Source: Planctomycetota bacterium
GTDB taxonomy: Bacteria; Planctomycetota; UBA8742; UBA2392
Direction of reading: 5' to 3'
NCBI GenBank assembly: GCA_022071975.1
Contig: JAJVIO010000038.1
Span: 1 to 40,505 of the forward strand
DNA length: 40,505 nucleotides
The position numbers and the translations under genes are program-made. Each line of letters opens with the position of its first letter. Within the stretch, counting starts at the first letter, position 1. Below, piece after piece: positions 32,060 through 38,707 of the stretch. The notes beneath the pieces are model-generated. The model did not search any database and was not told the origin of the DNA. It saw nothing but the letters and a program-made list of their open reading frames with translations.

Positions 32060-33543
32060 CACTCCGCGAGCTTCACCTGGTTCTTGCCGTGGTTCTTGAC
32101 CCAGTACAGCGCGCGGTCGGCGTCGCGCAGCAGCTGCTCTTCACTGGTGATGCCCTTGGTGACGCAGGCGATGCCCATCGAGACCGTGACGTGGATTTTC
32201 TGCTCGGGCTTCTCCAGCAGCGGCAGTTCCGTCTCCGCGATCTTGCGGCGGATCTGCTCGGCCTTGGCCTTGGCCGCCTCCCCCACCGTTTCCGGCAGGA
32301 TCACGCAGATCTCTTCACCGCCGTAGCGGCACACCGTGTCCAGGTCGCGAAAGCTGCCCGCCAGGAGATTGCCGACGGTGCTCAGCACCAGGTCGCCCTG
32401 CTGGTGTCCGTAGGTATTGTTGACGACGCGGAAGTCGTCGATGTCGAGGATCAGCAGGCTCAGGTCGCGCTCGTAGCGCAGGGCGCGGCGGAACTCGGTG
32501 CTCAGCTGCTCCTCGAACACGCGGCGGTTGTACAGGCCCGTCAGCTTGTCCTGGCGCGACTGCAGCTTGATGCGCTCGAGGTTTTCGTGGTTGCTGATCA
32601 CCACGCCCAGGAAGTCGGCGATAGTGCTGACCAGGTCCTTGATCGACTGCTGGATCGGCTTGTGGCCGGCATAGAAGCGCTGCAGGTTCTTCGGCAGGCC
32701 GACCTGCAGCAGGCCGCGGATCGCCGCGCCGGTCTGGATCGCCGCGTAGTGGGTGCCGCCTTCGTCAACGGCCAGGCTGTCCTGGCCGCTCAGCACGCGG
32801 CTGATCAGGGGCGTTTCCTTGACCTGCAGGCTGGTGGTGGTGCGGAACGGGTTGGCGTACTTGACCTCGAGTTTGCCCTGTTCGTCCTTCAGCAGCACCG
32901 CGCAGCTGCTGAACTGGGCGTCGTTCACCATGGTGAGCGCGGTTTCCTTGAACACTTCGTTGATGTCCTCGAGCTCAAGCAGCCGCTTGGTAAGCAGCGG
33001 AATCGCGCGCAGCACCTCGGAGAGCGCGCCCACGCGGGTGTTGGCCTCAAGTACCTCGAGGCTCTTGCGCTGGGCCTCCTTGGCGGACTGCTGGGCGGCC
33101 AGGGTCAGCTCGCGGTTGAACTCGGACTCGTTGCGCAACTTGATCTCGAGCTTCACCTGCTCGCTCACGTCTCGCGCGCTGCCTACCTGCACGATGCGGC
33201 CCATGTAACGGATCAGCGTGAAGCGCACCTCCAGGTGGCGCACCTCGCCGTCGGGGCGCACGACCCGAAAGCGCGCAACGCCGCTGTCGCCCGGCTGGCT
33301 GACGGCCTGGCGGTGGCTGCGTACCAGCTCGCGGTCGGATTCGTGGATGATCGAGGTGGTCGCGACCGGGCGCCGCGCCTCGACCAGCTGTTCGCGGGTG
33401 TAGCCCAGCAGGTCGCACATCGCCGGGTTCACCTTGATGAACACGTCGGCCTCGGGGTCAAGCACGTACTGCCCGTCCACCGCGGTGTCGAAGTGGAGGT
33501 GCAGCAGGCTGGGTGACTCCGTGACCGATGTGTCGCTTTCCAT
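32059..33543 (-). CDS. PAS-GAF diguanylate cyclase (GGDEF)
   Basis: 494 residues. PAS domain about 15-127 (FIKVNPAMCDLLGYT, then a PAC-type end RIVQVGSARDVSEQ), a coiled linker about 128-178, a GAF domain about 185-320 (SCAVLLKDEQGKLEVKY, AAIRGLLQVGLP), and a GGDEF domain about 325-490 with DKLTGLYNRR, DIDDF (367-371), active site GGEEI (408-412) and the inhibitory-site R-x2-D at 399-402, five residues before. It therefore looks catalytically competent and product-inhibited; it makes c-di-GMP from GTP in response to a small-molecule or redox signal sensed by PAS/GAF. No membrane segment, so cytoplasmic. The stop is directly followed by the AT-rich inverted repeat. Confidence 0.92.
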   Translation of the reverse strand: MESDTSVTESPSLLHLHFDTAVDGQYVLDPEADVFIKVNPAMCDLLGYTREQLVEARRPVATTSIIHESDRELVRSHRQAVSQPGDSGVARFRVVRPDGEVRHLEVRFTLIRYMGRIVQVGSARDVSEQVKLEIKLRNESEFNRELTLAAQQSAKEAQRKSLEVLEANTRVGALSEVLRAIPLLTKRLLELEDINEVFKETALTMVNDAQFSSCAVLLKDEQGKLEVKYANPFRTTTSLQVKETPLISRVLSGQDSLAVDEGGTHYAAIQTGAAIRGLLQVGLPKNLQRFYAGHKPIQQSIKDLVSTIADFLGVVISNHENLERIKLQSRQDKLTGLYNRRVFEEQLSTEFRRALRYERDLSLLILDIDDFRVVNNTYGHQQGDLVLSTVGNLLAGSFRDLDTVCRYGGEEICVILPETVGEAAKAKAEQIRRKIAETELPLLEKPEQKIHVTVSMGIACVTKGITSEEQLLRDADRALYWVKNHGKNQVKLAE

Positions 33544-33563
33544 GCGCCTTCAGTTCGGGCGCA

Positions 33564-34046
33564 TCAGTCCTCCGCACTCAGGACCTTGCGCTCGCTTGGT
33601 GCGACGGCCGTGTCGAACACCCTTACCGAGGGGTCGCGCCGCACCGCAATGACGTCCGCCCGTACTTCGATGGGCAGTTTCTCCGCGGGGTCCTCTTCAG
33701 GGGCCTCCGCGACATCCACCGCCTGTGACACCGGCACCTCGGGCTCGGCTTCCGGTTCAAGCTCTGCTACCGGCTCCGGCTCGGCCTCGGCGACAACCAC
33801 CGGTTCAGGCTCCGGTTCGGGCTCCGGCTCGAACACCGGCACAACCTCGGCCACCAGCGGCGCCCTGGCACTCAGCGGAATCGCCGGCCCCGCCAGGCCA
33901 CGGCCCGAATCCTGTGCCGCCTCGGGCGCTACTCCGCGCGGCCTGGCAAGCCTGGCGCGCAGCATGTCGAAGCCCACCCAGGCCACCAGCCCGGCCGCCG
34001 CGGTGAACGCGACGTAAGGTACATATTCTACAATCAGAACGGTCAT
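33564..34046 (-). CDS. Small membrane-anchored acidic, Pro/Glu-rich protein
   Basis: 160 residues from the ATG at 34046 (GAGG about 13 nt upstream); a longer frame continues upstream but is only the antisense of kdsB. One TM helix at the N-terminus (about 5-30, YVPYVAFTAAAGLVAWVGFDML), then a basic stretch and a long Glu/Pro/Ala/Val-rich region (Glu-Pro dipeptides about 65-105), ending in a more ordered segment (VRADVIAVRRDPSVRVFDTAV). The EP repeats resemble the stalk of TonB or of cell-wall spanning linkers, but the protein ends early and has no TonB-type C-domain that I can see. Gene reality is supported by a sensible start and stop and by composition; function unknown. Confidence 0.6.
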   Translation of the reverse strand: MTVLIVEYVPYVAFTAAAGLVAWVGFDMLRARLARPRGVAPEAAQDSGRGLAGPAIPLSARAPLVAEVVPVFEPEPEPEPEPVVVAEAEPEPVAELEPEAEPEVPVSQAVDVAEAPEEDPAEKLPIEVRADVIAVRRDPSVRVFDTAVAPSERKVLSAED

Positions 34047-34106
34047 GTCTCGACACCTCGTCGTTAGCCCTTGCCCCCAGTGTCGCGGGGGCATAGATTT
34101 CCCGGC

Positions 34107-34868
34107 ATGACTCAAGTTCTCGCGGTCATACCGGCCCGCCTCGCCTCCACGCGCCTGCCCCGCAAGGTGCTGCTGGACAAAACGGGAAAAACCCTCATCC
34201 AGCACGTCTGGGAGGGCGCGAAAGCCTGCACTGCTATCGACCGGATCGTGGTCGCAACTGATGCCGAAGAAGTGATGAAGGCCGTAAAAGCCTTCGGCGG
34301 CGAAGCGGTAATGACCTCGCCGGCCTGCGCCAGCGGCACCGACCGCGTGGCCGAGGCCGCGCGCCACTACCCGGACGCGAAGATCGTTGTGAACGTGCAG
34401 GGCGACGAGCCCGAGATGTCGCCCGAGCCGCTGTACGCCCTGGTAGAAGGCATGAAGGCGAACCCCGGCGCCGACATGGGCACCATCGCGGTGCCCTGGC
34501 CGAAAGACGTGCCGCTGTCCGAGCCCGGTTTTGTGAAGGTGGTAACCGACCGCCACGGCTACGCGCTGTACTTCAGCCGCAGCCCCGTGCCGTTCTATCG
34601 CGACACACCGGACGCCCCGCCTCACGGCGACCGCCCCGACGGGAAGCCCCGCTACCTGAAGCACGTGGGCTTGTACGCCTTCAAGGCGCCGTTCCTGCAG
34701 CAGTACGCGGCCATGGCGCAGACGCCGCTGGAGCAGGCGGAGGCCCTGGAGCAGCTGCGCGCTCTCGAGAACGGCAAGCGGATTGCCGTGTTCATCAGCC
34801 GCTACACGGGCTACGAGGTGAACACCCCCGCCGATTACGAAGCCTTCGTGGCACGGCAATCGAAATAG
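34107..34868 (+). CDS. kdsB: 3-deoxy-manno-octulosonate cytidylyltransferase (CMP-Kdo synthetase)
   Basis: 253 residues from ATG 34107; upstream in-frame codons would add 12 residues with no family likeness. Activates Kdo with CTP for lipid A inner-core synthesis, in the cytoplasm. Seen: the nucleotide-binding signature PARLASTRLPRK (9-20), VVATDAEEV, VQGDEPEM (97-103, Mg-binding Asp100) and HVGLYAFKAPFL near the C-terminal part. Length matches the family. It implies an LPS-type outer membrane with Kdo in this organism. A four-hairpin array lies between it and the convergent kinase gene. Confidence 0.93.
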   Translation: MTQVLAVIPARLASTRLPRKVLLDKTGKTLIQHVWEGAKACTAIDRIVVATDAEEVMKAVKAFGGEAVMTSPACASGTDRVAEAARHYPDAKIVVNVQGDEPEMSPEPLYALVEGMKANPGADMGTIAVPWPKDVPLSEPGFVKVVTDRHGYALYFSRSPVPFYRDTPDAPPHGDRPDGKPRYLKHVGLYAFKAPFLQQYAAMAQTPLEQAEALEQLRALENGKRIAVFISRYTGYEVNTPADYEAFVARQSK

Positions 34869-34973
34869 AGCCCCGCCCGAAAGGGCGGGGACACGCGGGC
34901 TTGCCCGCGTGAACGGCGAAACCCGATTCCGCCGCGTGAACGCGGCGGTCCCCGGCGTTTCCGCCGGGGCTCT
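34867..34973. repeat. Array of four identical-geometry hairpins between convergent kdsB and the kinase gene
   Basis: Four stems of exactly 8 bp with 4-nt loops: 34871-34890 (loop GAAA), 34892-34911 (CTTG), 34929-34948 (TGAA) and 34950-34969 (TTTC). Hairpins 1-2 and 3-4 are each 1 nt apart; the pairs are separated by 17 nt. The outer edges (34867-34875 and 34965-34973) are also complementary over 9 nt. The stem sequences differ from each other. Bidirectional termination is likely; the regular geometry suggests something more. Confidence 0.8.
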
Positions 34974-36531
34974 ATTCCCCCGCGCCCGGCAGAGTGCCGG
35001 TGCGGGCGCTTTCGCGCATGCGGGCGATTTCGTCGATCACGCCGGCCGGCGTGTCCCGCCGCGGCGCTAGCTCTTTACGTGTCAAGTCCTCGGCGTCTTC
35101 CAGCTTCAGGCGCGCGGCCGCCTCCTGCAGCAGCGCGGCCATGCGCTTGCGCTCCAGCTCGGCGGTGCCGAGCTTGCTCTCGAGCTGCTTGACCTCGGCC
35201 TCAAGCTCCGGCACGCGCGGGTCCTCGGGCAGCGCGGGCGGGCCGCTCAGCGCGGTATAGAGTATGTACAGGATGCACACGAACAGCGCGAAACCCAGTG
35301 TCCCGATGCCCATGCCCGTCATGCGGCGGCCTGCGGGCACCGGGCGCGGCGCCAGCGCGGGATCTTCCCAGGGTTTGAACTTCGCGGGGGCCTGGCCGGC
35401 CTCGGGCTCGCGCTCGACTTCGCCCGTGGGCTCAAGGCTGAGGCCCGAATCGTCGCCGCCGTTCCAGGCCGTGGGCTCGCCGCCGGGCACCAGCTCCCAG
35501 AGCGCGTGTTTTTCCAGGCCGGGGATGGTCTTCTGCAGCGCCGCCAGGTCTCGCGGCAGGTCCTTGGCCGCGGGCCTGTCCGCGGGCCGCTTGGCGAGCA
35601 TCTTGCGCACCAGGTCCTGTAAAGCACCCGGCAGCTCGCCATCGTCCAGGCCTCGGGGCTCGACCTCGACGTGCATGCGCAGCACCTCGACGGGGTCGGA
35701 GTTCTCGAACGGCAGCCTGCCCAGCAGCGCGCGGTACATGGTCACGCCCAGGGAGTACACGTCCGCCTGGGTGTCGATCTCCGGTCTGATCGCCGCCTCG
35801 GGCGCCATGTAGGCCGGCGTGCCTTGCGCCACCATGGGCGAGGTCAGGTTGGTCGCGCCCGCCGGCCGCGCCAGCCCGAGGTCGCAGAGTTTCACGCGGC
35901 CTTTGCGGTCGATCATGATGTTGTCGGGCTTGATGTCGCGGTGCACCAGGCCAACCTTGCCGATGTAGGCGATGGCGTCGGCGATCAGCCGCGCGATCTC
36001 GATGGCGTGGGGCAGCTCGAGCTTCGGGCGGATGCGCAGCACCTGGCCGAGGCTGACGCCCGAGACGTACTCCATCACCATGTAGACGTTGGCGCCCTTC
36101 TTGTTGATGTCGAAGGCGCGCACGATGTTGCGGTGCTGCACCTTGCTGGCGACGCGGGCCTCGCGCAGGAAACGCTGGATGTACTCGCGGTTGGCGCTCA
36201 ACGCCTTGCTGAGAATCTTGACCGCCACCACGCGCCGCAGGCTGGGCTGCCAGGCGCGGTACACGCTGCCGCGCCCGCCGCGCCCCACCATGTTCAGCAG
36301 CATCAGGCCGGGCAGCTGGGGCTCAAGGCCCTCGAGCTGGTTGTTGCCGATCAGGGTGATCAGGTCTTCGACCACTTCCTCGGGCAGCAGTTTTTCGCGC
36401 CCCAGGTACTGCAGCAGCGGGCCGTGCTTCTCGAGGCTCCAGCGCGAGTTGACGAGCTCGACCTCGGCCGCGGACAGGAAGCCCTTGGCGTTCAGGTAAC
36501 GCAGGATCTCGTCAGGTTTCAGGACGGGCAC
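34972..36531 (-). CDS. Hanks-type Ser/Thr protein kinase with N-terminal MshEN/GspE-N-like domain and C-terminal TM-coil
   Basis: 519 residues from a GTG at 36531, preceded by GGAG with 5-nt spacing; a TTG start 16 codons upstream lacks this. N-domain about 1-72 (EILRYLNAKGFLSAAEVELV, LLQYLGREKLLPEEVVEDLI) resembles GspE/MshE N-terminal modules, which often bind c-di-GMP or partners. Kinase about 78-330: G-loop GRGGRGSVY (83-91), VAVK (Lys105), HRDIKPDN (catalytic Asp199), DLG in place of DFG (217-219), APE, and DVYSLGVTMY. A TM helix follows (GIGTLGFALFVCILYILYTAL, about 405-430), then a coiled coil and a short disordered end. The C-terminal part is therefore extracytoplasmic. Target unknown. 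A c-di-GMP synthase gene is 1.5 kb away. Confidence 0.87.
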   Translation of the reverse strand: MPVLKPDEILRYLNAKGFLSAAEVELVNSRWSLEKHGPLLQYLGREKLLPEEVVEDLITLIGNNQLEGLEPQLPGLMLLNMVGRGGRGSVYRAWQPSLRRVVAVKILSKALSANREYIQRFLREARVASKVQHRNIVRAFDINKKGANVYMVMEYVSGVSLGQVLRIRPKLELPHAIEIARLIADAIAYIGKVGLVHRDIKPDNIMIDRKGRVKLCDLGLARPAGATNLTSPMVAQGTPAYMAPEAAIRPEIDTQADVYSLGVTMYRALLGRLPFENSDPVEVLRMHVEVEPRGLDDGELPGALQDLVRKMLAKRPADRPAAKDLPRDLAALQKTIPGLEKHALWELVPGGEPTAWNGGDDSGLSLEPTGEVEREPEAGQAPAKFKPWEDPALAPRPVPAGRRMTGMGIGTLGFALFVCILYILYTALSGPPALPEDPRVPELEAEVKQLESKLGTAELERKRMAALLQEAAARLKLEDAEDLTRKELAPRRDTPAGVIDEIARMRESARTGTLPGAGE

Positions 36532-36552
36532 CAAAACTCCCGGGGGAGCCCA

Positions 36553-36558
36553 AGTATA
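36553..36558 (-). promoter_or_regulatory. Possible -10 box of the kinase gene
   Basis: Minus-strand TATACT (5/6 to TATAAT) about 22 nt upstream of the GTG start. The corresponding -35 region (TTTTGT/TTGTGT) is weak and the leader would be only about 15 nt. Confidence 0.35.
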
Positions 36559-36604
36559 GCCCCCCACCACCACACACAAAAGCTCACGGGGCGCGGGAAA
36601 GCGG

Positions 36605-36630
36605 AGGGGGCCGGGTTTTCCCGGCCCCCT
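36605..36630 (-). terminator. Strong hairpin between the kinase gene and the upstream secreted protein gene
   Basis: 11-bp perfect stem (36605-36615 with 36620-36630, agggggccggg) and loop TTTT, directly downstream of the stop of the minus-strand gene at 36637. The T5 run lies on the plus-strand side; on the minus strand the tail is poor in U, so efficiency there is uncertain. Confidence 0.65.
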
Positions 36631-36636
36631 TTTTGG

Positions 36637-38556
36637 TTACTTGGGCTTGGTTGGTGCGCTGGGCGGCCTTTGTCCCGGCAGGAACTTGGGCTCAATCCCC
36701 CTGTCGATGGCGCGGCGGTAGGCCGCGCTCAAGTCACCGACCTTGGCCTGGCTGCGGATCACGCTGAGGCTGCCATCGAAGCGGGTCTTGATAGTGCCCG
36801 GCGCGTTGTTGGCGCGGCCGTAGTAGTTGGCCAGCTTCAGGGTGGGCATGGACTCGGCTTCGCGGGCCCAGCTTTCCTTGACGACTTCCTTGTCTTCCTT
36901 CATCTGCTCGGTGCGGATGTAGTACTCCCAGGCGTAGGTCAGCACGATCACGTCGTCGCGGGCCGACTTGGCCTGCGCGTAGGCCTGGGGCCAGAGCTGC
37001 ACAGCGTACACGCTGCTGGTGTCAACGTCGGCCAGCAGCTGGTCCGTGAGTTCAAGCCACTTGGTGATGAACTCGGTGCGGTATTCGGCCCATTTGCCGA
37101 CGTCGAGCATGATGTCGGCGCCGACCTTCTCCGTGAACTTTTCCGGGTCGAAGGTGTCGCGCTCTTCCTTGATGCGCAGGTAATCAAAGGCCGCCTTGGT
37201 GGCCTCAGGCGGGAAGTACTTCCACTGCACGACGCGCGCGTCCCACTTGGCCTGCAGGCCGCCGGCCGCGTTCTGGTGCTCCTGCAGCTTCTGCTTGCGG
37301 GCGGTGCTGGCGGCGCGGTTGTCCTTCTTGTCGATCGCCTCCCACGCCAGGTAGGCCGGCGCGTTCACACTGTGGAAGCCGGTGTACAGCAGGTGGCCGT
37401 CGATCAGCGCCCAGTAACGCAGGGTCAGGTAGTCGTGCAGCTTCGCGATCTGCTGCAGGATCGCCATGCGCGCCGTTACCGCGCTGGTGTGCAGCTTGAC
37501 CTCGGCCTTGCTGGTGCGGCCGCAGAACTGCTCGATCAGCGCGGTGTTTTCGCGGCGGATGCGGGCTTTGTCTTCGGCGGCCTGCCTCTTCCATTCTTCT
37601 TTCTTCTCCTCGAGCTCCTTGATTGCGGCCGCGTTGGCGTTCTTCTTGGGCTGGACCTTCAGCTTCTGCTCCAGTTCCGCGTCTACGACCTTGTCCACGT
37701 TGTCGAGTTCGTTCTCGTACTTGATGAGCTGGTCCACCACCATCATGTGTGTGGTCCAGGCCATGTAGTTGGCGGGCTTGCGGTCGGTGCCCTGGGCGGG
37801 CGCGATCAGCTCGAGGTTGCCGTCCTTGTAGACTTCGCCGATCCAGAGCAGCGTGGTGTCGCTGACTTCACCGGTGACGTCCATCAGTTCGCGGTACACT
37901 TCCTCGTGCAGCTCAGGGGTGGCCATCACGTCTGTCCAGATCATCTCCTGCGTGTCCGGGTCCTCGACGCCGCGGGCGCCGTACCAGCTCGAGCAGTACT
38001 TGATCGACTGCTGGATCTTCTGGTCCTGCGACTTGAAGCGCACGCGCGCCACCAGCCGGTACACGCCGGGCGCCAGCGGCTTCTGCAGCGCGGGCAGGCT
38101 GAACTTCACCAGCCCGTAGTTGCCCTCGGTCTGCGTCACGTTTACGGTCATGTACTGGCCTTCGACCAGGCGCCCCGGGTCTTTGGGATCAATCTTGGGC
38201 TCGAGCACCGCCTCGGTCTGCGGGTCGCGCTCCAGCACGGTGTCGTAGTGCAGCAGCTCAATGGCCACGCGCAGGCCGGTCAGCTGACCCTTGGGCAGGT
38301 CAAGGGCGGGGGGCACGCGGTCGGCCTCGAAGTCCGTCCACACTTCGCCGCTGACCTGCATGCCGCGACCGACCACCGCCAGGTCGGCCTTGCGGATGAT
38401 CACGCGGTTCTGCGGGTAGACGTCTTCCGGCGGCCTGATCTCGGGGCGGACCATCCGCACGCGTTCAATGGGGTATCCGATGTAGTCGTCCTGCGCGATG
38501 AGCGCGCCGGACAGCAGCGCCAGCGTCAGCGCCGCCATGGTGATTCGAATTGCCAT
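36637..38556 (-). CDS. Large exported protein of unknown function
   Basis: 639 residues, signal peptide about 1-21 (ending IAQ). Residues about 45-180 are strand-rich (DLAVVGRGMQVSGEVWTD, GVYRLVARVRFKS), compatible with an Ig/beta-sandwich; the middle (about 270-420) is helical and charged with a coiled-coil stretch (AAIKELEEKKEEWKRQ), and the C-terminal half (about 420-620) is mixed with many Trp and Tyr. No family recognised. AGGAGG lies 8 nt before the ATG, an unusually strong ribosome binding site. It follows the LamG-like gene on the same strand; a hairpin between them suggests partial separation. Confidence 0.65.
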   Translation of the reverse strand: MAIRITMAALTLALLSGALIAQDDYIGYPIERVRMVRPEIRPPEDVYPQNRVIIRKADLAVVGRGMQVSGEVWTDFEADRVPPALDLPKGQLTGLRVAIELLHYDTVLERDPQTEAVLEPKIDPKDPGRLVEGQYMTVNVTQTEGNYGLVKFSLPALQKPLAPGVYRLVARVRFKSQDQKIQQSIKYCSSWYGARGVEDPDTQEMIWTDVMATPELHEEVYRELMDVTGEVSDTTLLWIGEVYKDGNLELIAPAQGTDRKPANYMAWTTHMMVVDQLIKYENELDNVDKVVDAELEQKLKVQPKKNANAAAIKELEEKKEEWKRQAAEDKARIRRENTALIEQFCGRTSKAEVKLHTSAVTARMAILQQIAKLHDYLTLRYWALIDGHLLYTGFHSVNAPAYLAWEAIDKKDNRAASTARKQKLQEHQNAAGGLQAKWDARVVQWKYFPPEATKAAFDYLRIKEERDTFDPEKFTEKVGADIMLDVGKWAEYRTEFITKWLELTDQLLADVDTSSVYAVQLWPQAYAQAKSARDDVIVLTYAWEYYIRTEQMKEDKEVVKESWAREAESMPTLKLANYYGRANNAPGTIKTRFDGSLSVIRSQAKVGDLSAAYRRAIDRGIEPKFLPGQRPPSAPTKPK

Positions 38557-38614
38557 CTGTCTGTCCTCCTGGCCCCAGCCTGTTCTCTTACGCGACCCCT
38601 GTTACGCCAAACGC

Positions 38615-38639
38615 GGGGCGGGGCAACTGCCCCCGCCCC
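38615..38639 (-). terminator. GC hairpin downstream of the LamG-like gene
   Basis: 9-bp stem (38615-38623 with 38631-38639, ggggcgggg) with a 7-nt loop, 48 nt after the stop codon. No clear U-tract. It probably ends or reduces transcription before the next gene. Confidence 0.55.
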
Positions 38640-38663
38640 ACGGTTGAATTTGTCTCTTCGACG

Positions 38664-38707
38664 CCTGGTACTCGACCACGAAAGGCCTAGTACTCGACCA
38701 CGAAAGC
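38664..38707. repeat. 22-bp tandem duplication spanning the end of the LamG-like gene
   Basis: 38664-38685 and 38686-38707 match in 20 of 22 positions (unit cctggtactcgaccacgaaagg). The right unit contains the last codons and the TAG stop; the left unit repeats them just beyond the stop. Confidence 0.85.

Noticed and set aside
32053..33516. Plus-strand frame of 487 codons opposite the GGDEF gene
   Set aside because: The minus strand carries intact PAS, GAF and GGDEF motifs; the plus frame is its shadow.
34047..34859. N-terminal extension of the small anchored Pro/Glu-rich protein across kdsB
   Set aside because: That part is the antisense of kdsB, which has full family motifs; a sensible ATG at 34046 with a TM helix directly after it marks the real start.
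36532..36579. TTG start for the kinase gene 16 codons upstream
   Set aside because: GGAG with correct spacing precedes the GTG at 36531, the extra residues look random, and a -10-like box lies within this extension.
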